A stretch of 19,265 nucleotides of DNA from CAG-877 sp963645945 (lineage in GTDB: Bacteria > Bacillota_I > Bacilli_A > RF39 > UBA660), in contig CAVIUA010000042.1 in the NCBI GenBank assembly GCA_963645945.1, positions 1 through 19,265 of the forward strand, read 5' to 3'. Position 1 is the stretch's first letter; every line of letters starts with the position of its first letter. The notes below the pieces were generated by a model. That model had not been told where the DNA came from. It saw only the letters and a list, made by a program, of their open reading frames with translations, and did not search any database. Shown one piece after another: positions 13,713 to 19,265 of this stretch. Position numbers and translations under genes: made by a program.

Positions 13713-14847
13713 ACTGAGAACTAACAGGAAATTCATATACACTAGAATTACCAACTTTATCGGTAATTTTAAAATAAATATTATCTTCAACATTGGACTT
13801 GTTAATACCAATCAAAAACGGATTCAATCTAACTTCACAATCAGAGTTAAAACCAATAAGATTTACTATTTGACAAACGAATCGCTCATTTTCAGAATAA
13901 TTGTCAAAAGAATAAGTTATTTGATGAACTTCAGAACCTTTAGATGTATCATTTTTTTCATAATAAACATTAAAACCGTAATAATTTATTCCATTATATA
14001 TTTTTATAATCTTAGTAATCTTTGGTGCGGTATTATCAAACTTTAATCTATTAGATACAATATCTTCTGAAAGTATATTTCCTGCATAATCAGCTATTTG
14101 TCCTTCGCCAGGAAATAAAACAAAATAATATTCACCAGACAAATTAGAACCAACTTCTTCAGTAAGAACTATCTCTTTTTGATTTGATGAAAGATTAAGA
14201 GACAAACTTTCTTTATTACCTACACAAGTATATTTATTTGTTGAACTATCATACGTTGCCATACAATAACTTACACGATTATATCTGCTAAGCATAAGTC
14301 CAGATGAAGTTGTACTAATTTTTACTGTTACAGTCTTTCTTTTAGTCCAAGTAGACTCATCAGTTACTGTAATACTAGCACTAAGAGTACCAGAGTTAAC
14401 AATACCAGGTGAACTAGGTGTACACTGTTCCACATTCTCCTGAGTCTGATATTCTAATTTTCCATTTTTAGAACAAGTAATAAAGGGTGTAAATTCATAT
14501 TTACTTCCTTTTTTATCAACCCGAACAAAAGTCTCACCAAGAGAACCATTTCCCGCACAACTAACACCATTAGTTTCATAATCCTTCACTAAAGCCTTTG
14601 TTTCTAATTCATCAAACTTAATAATAGCACATCCAGAAACCGAATACCCAAAAATGTCTTCTTCATTAGAATCAACATAAAGTTTAGTTGATGATACTAA
14701 TGATTCAGCATATTTTTCATACTTTTTTTCTCTATTACTAGATTGTAATTGTTGAACACCAGGTAAAGCCATAACAGTTATAATACCCATAATTGTTATC
14801 GCAACCAAAACTTCAATTAAAGTAAAACCTTTATTATTCTCCCTCAT
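13696..14847 (-). CDS. Type II pseudopilin-like protein with Ig-like extracellular domains
   Basis: 383 residues from the ATG at 14847, which has AGAGG 8 nt upstream; the TTG two codons earlier is less likely. The N-terminus is a class III signal peptide: a short basic leader, then NKGFTLIEVLVAITIMGII, with predicted cleavage between Gly7 and Phe8 and Glu at mature position 5. After a long helix (to about residue 60) the protein is beta-rich. It has cysteine-containing segments and a bacterial-Ig-like ending pattern (DYAGN, then DNTAPKITK), and a further module at the C-terminus. Typical ComGC/GspG pilins have 100-170 residues, so this is over twice the usual size. No prepilin peptidase, ATPase or platform protein is in the window, so it is an orphan here. 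It resembles displayed adhesin-type or minor pilins more than a core pilin. A strong terminator precedes it and a weak promoter may lie in 14861-14910. Confidence 0.8.
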   Translation of the reverse strand: MRENNKGFTLIEVLVAITIMGIITVMALPGVQQLQSSNREKKYEKYAESLVSSTKLYVDSNEEDIFGYSVSGCAIIKFDELETKALVKDYETNGVSCAGNGSLGETFVRVDKKGSKYEFTPFITCSKNGKLEYQTQENVEQCTPSSPGIVNSGTLSASITVTDESTWTKRKTVTVKISTTSSGLMLSRYNRVSYCMATYDSSTNKYTCVGNKESLSLNLSSNQKEIVLTEEVGSNLSGEYYFVLFPGEGQIADYAGNILSEDIVSNRLKFDNTAPKITKIIKIYNGINYYGFNVYYEKNDTSKGSEVHQITYSFDNYSENERFVCQIVNLIGFNSDCEVRLNPFLIGINKSNVEDNIYFKITDKVGNSSVYEFPVSSQSKVYE

Positions 14848-14911
14848 ATACAAAACCTCTATTATATAATCATACTAAAATTATAACATACAAAAAAAAA
14901 TATTACCATAG

Positions 14912-14935
14912 AAAAAAGTATGCCTAAAGCATACT
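14912..14935 (-). terminator. Terminator of the M48 protease gene
   Basis: Perfect 7-bp stem AGTATGC/GCATACT (14917-14923 and 14929-14935), 5-nt loop, then TTTTTT on the minus strand. It overlaps the protease stop codon. Confidence 0.92.
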
Positions 14936-16535
14936 AATTAAATATTCCAAAATATATCATAGCTAAACCAGCAACAGCAAGTAGCCAAGTAAAAATCTTA
15001 CTAAATAAATATGTATAACATTTCTTTGTCTTACCATCAATAATCATAGAATTAATTTCAACGTATGGTACTGGACTACGTCTATACCATCCCTTAACAA
15101 TAATATTCTTATTAAAATATTGTGATGATTTAAATAAAGCAAATATTTTATTAATAATATGAACAGGTTGATTATAATCTAAAAATACAATTCCTGTACT
15201 ATCTCTAATAACAAAGTCTTCATTAAATATACAACCAGGATTACCTCTACCAATAATCTCCCCTGATAAAACACAAGGTATAGCTGTTACTCCAGAAACT
15301 TTTACTTCACCTAATAAATTAGCAACAGTAGTTTCCTTATAATTAGAATTAGGATACTTTCTTCTTAAAGGAATAAATGAAGATAAAGCAGTTAATAATA
15401 ACACACCACCAAAGGCAGCCAATCCATAATTGCCTATTTCTTCTTCAAAGAATAATGCAAATGAAATACTAACAATAAATACAGTTAATGGTAAATACTT
15501 AATTAAAATTTCTACTAAGAAATCATCAACATAAGATTCCGTTTTTTGTAAATCAAATTTAATATAAGGCTCTACTCCATATTTACTGCTCATATTAGAA
15601 AGAGCCATTAATCTTTTAGATATTAAAGGATGTGTAGAATTTAATTCATACCATTTAGCCCATACATTCCACATTTCCCATTTCATAGCGTTCTTAATAT
15701 TATCTTTTGAAACTTCACCATTATTGTAACTACTAACAATAAGTGTTTTTGAAGTTCTAGAATCAAATATACCTAAAGCATTTTTTGAAGAAACTGAAAT
15801 CTTTCCATCCCTACCAGTACTAGCACTAAGTCCATAACCTATTTTTACTAATGCTGATGCTAATAAATTAGGATTCTTTAACTCTTCAGCAGAAAAACTA
15901 TCTGCATAATATTCTCTAACCCTTGATAACCATAAAATTATATACTGACAAATTATATATAATATATAAGCAACATATCCAATTACTGCTAATTTAGAAT
16001 TATCATCATCACTTGTATCAACATGTTCCGCAAACATTTCATAAACAGCATATAAAATTAAAGGAACTAGCTGAGCAATTGTCATAAGAGCCATATCATA
16101 ATGAACAGCATGACCAAGTTCGTGACCAACAACAGCCTTTACTTCATCTTCACTCAATAACTCAAATGTACCTCTAGTCAAAACAATTCTAGCGTCATTT
16201 TTAGTATGACCATATGTAAAAGCATTAGGAGCTCCATCATTAATATATCCAATTCTAGGATATTTCATATTATGTTCCTGACATACTTTTATAATAAAAT
16301 CTTTTAAGTAAGCAGGCATTTCCATATCAAATCTAGCCCCATAAAACCATTTCATTGATATGTCAGTCAAAAATGGAGAAATTAAAAATTGTAACACTAT
16401 AACAGCAATCAAAACTAATATTGTAAATAAAATTGATACTCCTGAATAATAACATATTGGAATAATTATAATTGCTAAAATACCATATAAAACAGACATT
16501 GTAATTAATGATACTCCAGCTAAACCTCTCTTCAT
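14934..16535 (-). CDS. HtpX-like M48 membrane zinc metalloprotease with extra C-terminal domain
   Basis: Integral-membrane protease, 533 residues from the ATG at 16535 (GAGG 9 nt upstream); the frame extends further up without a ribosome site. Two N-terminal membrane spans (about 10-30 and 34-54) precede the catalytic domain with HELGH (138-142) and the third zinc ligand Glu208 in REYYAD. Membrane segments occur around 180-205, followed by a THPLISKRLMAL motif typical of the family. HtpX and Ste24-type M48 enzymes are about 280-420 residues. This one adds spans at 345-380 and a C-terminal domain (about 407-505, containing GEIIGRGNPGCIF, TGIVFLDY and GWYRRSPVPYVEI) plus a final membrane helix. 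I recall that arrangement from archaeal M48 proteins. The expected role is membrane protein quality control. It may be co-transcribed from the LexA-box-like promoter upstream. Confidence 0.92.
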   Translation of the reverse strand: MKRGLAGVSLITMSVLYGILAIIIIPICYYSGVSILFTILVLIAVIVLQFLISPFLTDISMKWFYGARFDMEMPAYLKDFIIKVCQEHNMKYPRIGYINDGAPNAFTYGHTKNDARIVLTRGTFELLSEDEVKAVVGHELGHAVHYDMALMTIAQLVPLILYAVYEMFAEHVDTSDDDNSKLAVIGYVAYILYIICQYIILWLSRVREYYADSFSAEELKNPNLLASALVKIGYGLSASTGRDGKISVSSKNALGIFDSRTSKTLIVSSYNNGEVSKDNIKNAMKWEMWNVWAKWYELNSTHPLISKRLMALSNMSSKYGVEPYIKFDLQKTESYVDDFLVEILIKYLPLTVFIVSISFALFFEEEIGNYGLAAFGGVLLLTALSSFIPLRRKYPNSNYKETTVANLLGEVKVSGVTAIPCVLSGEIIGRGNPGCIFNEDFVIRDSTGIVFLDYNQPVHIINKIFALFKSSQYFNKNIIVKGWYRRSPVPYVEINSMIIDGKTKKCYTYLFSKIFTWLLAVAGLAMIYFGIFN

Positions 16536-16596
16536 CACACTTCGCCTCTTTACAATAAGAATATCAGAACAAAGGACAAATTTCAATTTATAAATT

Positions 16597-16811
16597 TCAA
16601 TTTGTCGTTTTTGTTTGGTCGTCACCGATCAAATTTCCTACTTCACAGATAGAGTAACCTCTATTCTCCATAGGCTTAAATTCCGACAGTCGCTGCCGTA
16701 CTAATTCTTTTATTTGTAATTTTTTTAATTGTTTTGACAAATTATTTATATTACTAGTATTTTTAGTATAACTCAAATAGGATGTAGTTTGAACTTATCA
16801 GCTTTATACAT
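16597..16811 (-). pseudogene. Small frameshifted ORF under a LexA-like promoter
   Basis: GGAGG (16821-16825) and an ATG at 16809-16811 open a frame (MYKADKFKLHPI) that hits TGA after 12 codons. An overlapping frame is then open for 60 codons, through YLSYTKNTSN, KQLKKLQIKELVRQRLSEF and ENRGYSICEVGNLIGDD, to a TGA at 16597-16599. Adding one base near 16779 would join them into a 71-residue, charged, probably helical cytosolic protein. Either the gene is inactivated by a one-base deletion, the assembly has an error, or the second frame starts at a TTG (16776) without an obvious ribosome site. I do not recognise the family. Position just behind a LexA-like promoter is typical of small SOS-induced proteins, but there is no membrane span or LysM motif as in YneA. 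Confidence 0.4.
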
Positions 16812-16841
16812 AAAATAACACCTCCATAATCTTGTCTTATT

Positions 16842-16870
16842 ATATTACAACACAAACATTTGTTTGTCAA
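16842..16870 (-). promoter_or_regulatory. Promoter with LexA/DinR-box-like palindrome
   Basis: TTGACA (16865-16870), 17 nt, TAATAT (16842-16847) on the minus strand. Between them lies a perfect palindrome, ACAAACA-AA-TGTTTGT (16852-16867). It resembles the Gram-positive LexA consensus CGAAC-N4-GTTCG, with A for G in one half and T for C in the other. Bound repressor would cover the spacer. Likely SOS control of the small ORF and perhaps of the protease gene. Confidence 0.6.
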
Positions 16871-16964
16871 TGGGATGATTATAGTTTTTTTAGAATAAAA
16901 AGAAAATTCCTTATAAATAAAATAATATACTAAAACATTATAAATAAATTAATTTTACTGTAAA

Positions 16965-19121
16965 TTATCTAGGTAATAAACTCAAACTAACTTTTCCCTT
17001 TTCTAAAGAAATATCATCAACATAACAGTCAACTATATCTCCAACACTAACAACTTCACTAGGATGTTTAATATATTTAGTAGTTAATTTAGAAATATGA
17101 GCAAGCCCATCATTATGAAGACCAATATCAATAAAAGCTCCAAAGTCAACAACATTTCTAACAGTACCTTGTAACTTCATACCAACACTTAAATCTTTTA
17201 TATCCAAAACATCACTTTTAAGTAAAGGTTGTGGCATCTCATCTCTAGGATCCAGATTAGGTTTTTTTAATGATGCAACAACATCTTCTAAAGTATAAAT
17301 ATCCGTATTAAGTTTTTCCTTATATTCATCTAAATTAATAGTATCAAGTTTTTTAATTAATTCACTCTTACCTATCATATCTTTAGAATAGCCTAAGTCA
17401 TCTAATAATTTTAAAGCAATATCATAACTTTCAGGATGAATAGCTGTTGAATCCAATATATTATCACCATCTACTACTCTTAAGAAACCAATTGCTTGTT
17501 CATAAGCTTTATCAGATAATAGTTTTTTCTTTTTTATTTCTTCTCTAGAAGTAATCTTACCTATTTTTTCACGATACTCTATAATTTTTTCTATTGCTTT
17601 CTTAGTAACACCAGAAACATACTTCAATAATGAAGGTGAAGCAGTATTAATATTAACTCCAACACTATTAACACACTTTTCAACTACAAAGTCTAATGAA
17701 CTAGATAATTTCTTTTGTGATACATCATGTTGATATAAACCAACACCTATACCATCAGGTGGAATTTTAACAAGTTCAGCTAAAGGATCTTGAAGTCTTC
17801 TTCCAATACTAACCGCACTTCTTTTTTCAACTGCCAAGTCTGGAAATTCCTCTATCGCAATAGGAGAAGCACTATATATTGAAGCCCCAGCTTCTGAAAC
17901 AATTACATATTTACAGTCTAAATTATATTCCTTAATCATATCAGCACAAAACTTTTCAGATTCACGAGAAGCAGTACCATTACCTATCGCAATAATTGAT
18001 ACATTATATCTTTTTATAAGTTGTACAACAACTTCTTTAGATAAACGAACTCTTTCTTCTGTATTATTATTTAAAAATGGTTTAATAACTGTTGAATCTA
18101 AATACTTCCCATTTTTATCAACAACAGCTAATTTACATCCATTAACAAACCCAGGATCAAACGCTAAAACAACTCTTTCTTTCATTGGTGGAGTTAAAAG
18201 TAAAGCTTCCAAATTTTTACCAAAATTATCTATTGCCGCCTCTTCTCCTACTTCAGTTAAATCGCTTCTGATTTCTCTTTCAATAGAAGGAGCAATTAAT
18301 CTCTTATAAGAATCATTTATAGAGTCTTTAACAACATCAACAACAAAAGATTTATCATTTTTAATAAGTTTCTTTTCTAAATAAGAAATAATTCCATCTT
18401 TATCTATATCAATACTTACACTAAGTACTTTTTCATTTTCACCCCTATTTAAAGCAAGTATTCTATGTGCCTTAATCCATTTAATAGGTTCTTGATAAGA
18501 ATAATACATTTCATATGTCTTATTAGGATCTATATCATCACCTTTTTTCTTACTAGAACAAATAATACCATTTTTATAAAAATAACTACGTATCCATTTA
18601 CGATAACTAGCATTATCACTAATCCATTCCGCAATAATATATTTAGCTCCCTCAATACATTTATTCATTGGTAAATCATCTTTTACAAATTTCTTTGTAA
18701 TATCTTCTAAACTACCATTAGTAGGAAAACTCATAATTATTTTAGCTAAAGGTTCAAGTCCTAAAGCAATAGCTTCTGTTGCTTTAGTCTTTTTCTTTTC
18801 CTTATATGGTCTATATAAATCTTCAACTTCTACTAATTTTGAACAATTAAGAATAGAGTTTTTTAACTCCTCAGTAAGAAGTCCTTTTTCATCTATTAAA
18901 CGTATAACGTCTTCTTTTCTTTTAAGTAAATTAACTTGATACTCATAAACCTCATTAATTTTTCTAATAGATTCTTCATCTAATGCCCCAGTTGCTTCCT
19001 TTCTATATCTTGCAATAAAAGGAATAGTATTACCATCACTAAGTAATTCAAGTACAGTTACAACTTGCTTATCAGAAATACCTAAATCTGAAGCAATACT
19101 TTTAATTATCATTTCATTCAT
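16965..19121 (-). CDS. tex: Tex family S1 RNA-binding protein
   Basis: 718 residues, about the usual size for Tex, a conserved nucleic-acid-binding protein tied to transcription. The order is an N-terminal helical domain (about 1-190, with IPFIARYRKEATGALDEE and DLYRPYKEKKKTKA), a YqgF/RNase-H-like domain (about 318-450, starting VVLAFDPGFVNGCKLAVVD), helix-hairpin-helix segments (about 485-555, VNINTASPSLLKYVSGV) and a C-terminal S1 domain (about 645-716, VRNVVDFGAFIDIGLHNDGL). The start is ATG at 19121 with GAGG 9 nt upstream; a second ATG three codons on is less favoured. A TATAAT-like -10 lies near 19155-19160 with a poor -35. A terminator from an upstream unit ends about 60 nt before the start, so it appears to be transcribed alone. 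Confidence 0.97.
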   Translation of the reverse strand: MNEMIIKSIASDLGISDKQVVTVLELLSDGNTIPFIARYRKEATGALDEESIRKINEVYEYQVNLLKRKEDVIRLIDEKGLLTEELKNSILNCSKLVEVEDLYRPYKEKKKTKATEAIALGLEPLAKIIMSFPTNGSLEDITKKFVKDDLPMNKCIEGAKYIIAEWISDNASYRKWIRSYFYKNGIICSSKKKGDDIDPNKTYEMYYSYQEPIKWIKAHRILALNRGENEKVLSVSIDIDKDGIISYLEKKLIKNDKSFVVDVVKDSINDSYKRLIAPSIEREIRSDLTEVGEEAAIDNFGKNLEALLLTPPMKERVVLAFDPGFVNGCKLAVVDKNGKYLDSTVIKPFLNNNTEERVRLSKEVVVQLIKRYNVSIIAIGNGTASRESEKFCADMIKEYNLDCKYVIVSEAGASIYSASPIAIEEFPDLAVEKRSAVSIGRRLQDPLAELVKIPPDGIGVGLYQHDVSQKKLSSSLDFVVEKCVNSVGVNINTASPSLLKYVSGVTKKAIEKIIEYREKIGKITSREEIKKKKLLSDKAYEQAIGFLRVVDGDNILDSTAIHPESYDIALKLLDDLGYSKDMIGKSELIKKLDTINLDEYKEKLNTDIYTLEDVVASLKKPNLDPRDEMPQPLLKSDVLDIKDLSVGMKLQGTVRNVVDFGAFIDIGLHNDGLAHISKLTTKYIKHPSEVVSVGDIVDCYVDDISLEKGKVSLSLLPR

Positions 19122-19176
19122 TATGTCTAACCTCTTTCAAATTTTATATATTAATTATATCGCAAATCATGAGAAG

Positions 19177-19200
19177 AAAAAAGAGAGTTTACACTCCCTT
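19177..19200 (-). terminator. Minus-strand terminator upstream of tex
   Basis: 8-bp stem AAGGGAGT/ACTCTCTT (one G-U) with loop GTAA, then a T-run on the minus strand. It would end transcription of a gene lying beyond the right edge, separating it from tex. An attenuator in the tex leader is the alternative. Confidence 0.72.
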
Positions 19201-19225
19201 CATAATTTTAGGATATATAATTTTT

Positions 19226-19264
19226 AGTGTGTGTAGAGTATTTGACTCTATATGCACTTTTTTT
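19226..19264 (+). terminator. Plus-strand terminator-like hairpin at the window edge
   Basis: 14-bp stem (19226-19239 with 19245-19258), 5-nt loop, three G-U pairs on the plus strand, followed by seven T. On the minus strand the wobble pairs become A-C mismatches and no T-run follows, so it is best read as plus-strand. No plus-strand gene precedes it within 5 kb. Confidence 0.5.
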
Positions 19265-19265
19265 C

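Larger units (their letters stand above)
16536..16964. other. 429-nt region between tex and the M48 gene
   Basis: Holds the LexA-box-like promoter (16842-16870) and the broken small ORF (16597-16811). From 16871 to 16964, just after the tex stop, it is almost pure A/T and I see no clear terminator. The segment around 16681-16700 is locally GC-richer than its surroundings. Confidence 0.6.

Noticed and set aside
16911..16950. Direct repeat TTATAAATAAA downstream of tex.
   Set aside because: Eleven bases of pure A/T in a region that is almost entirely A/T; no further copies or structure.

Overview
The window is very AT-rich DNA with strong Shine-Dalgarno sites, sortases, LPXTG-type proteins, a Crp/Fnr-type regulator, class III (oxygen-sensitive) ribonucleotide reductases and a Tex protein. 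This points to an anaerobic, Gram-positive, low-GC Bacillota, probably a gut member of the Bacilli (RF39 or Erysipelotrichales-like). That placement is inference. The standard genetic code fits: tryptophan is TGG throughout, and all sixteen intact genes called end in TAA or TAG. Everything is on the minus strand except the Crp/Fnr regulator.

Right to left, in the direction of transcription. (a) 16965-19121 encodes Tex. Upstream of it lie a minus-strand terminator and, at the window edge, a hairpin plus T-run that works better on the plus strand. (b) 16536-16964 holds a LexA-box-like promoter and a small, apparently frameshifted ORF. (c) 14934-16535 is an HtpX-like M48 membrane protease with an extra C-terminal domain. 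(d) 13696-14847 is an orphan type II pseudopilin-like protein with Ig-like segments. Its 3' end overlaps the convergent Crp/Fnr gene (13089-13712). (e) 9840-12974 is a compact operon of intact NrdD, NrdG and dUTPase, reading divergently from the regulator. A 14-bp palindrome sits between the two promoters. (f) 6485-9534 is a second class III reductase operon. Here the large NrdD lacks the C-terminal glycyl-radical tail, and a separate 53-residue ORF with its own ribosome site carries that tail, followed by NrdG. (g) 4-6384 is a sortase-assembled pilus operon: large tip-adhesin-like protein (LPNTG), short pilin (VPNTF), structured leader, major pilin (LPFTG), strong hairpin, 33-residue membrane peptide, class C sortase, class B sortase.

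The reductase operons supply dNTPs anaerobically, and dUTPase makes dUMP for thymidylate synthesis while keeping uracil out of DNA. The pilus operon makes a covalently linked surface fibre. Class C sortase would polymerise the LPFTG pilin, and the class B sortase may handle the atypical VPNTF subunit or anchor the fibre.

The most notable observations are the split glycyl-radical reductase, the palindrome at about -41.5 of the intact nrdD promoter, the missing conventional start codon of the class C sortase with its overlapping membrane peptide, the Lys in place of the catalytic Arg in the class B sortase, and the SOS-like promoter in front of a broken small ORF.
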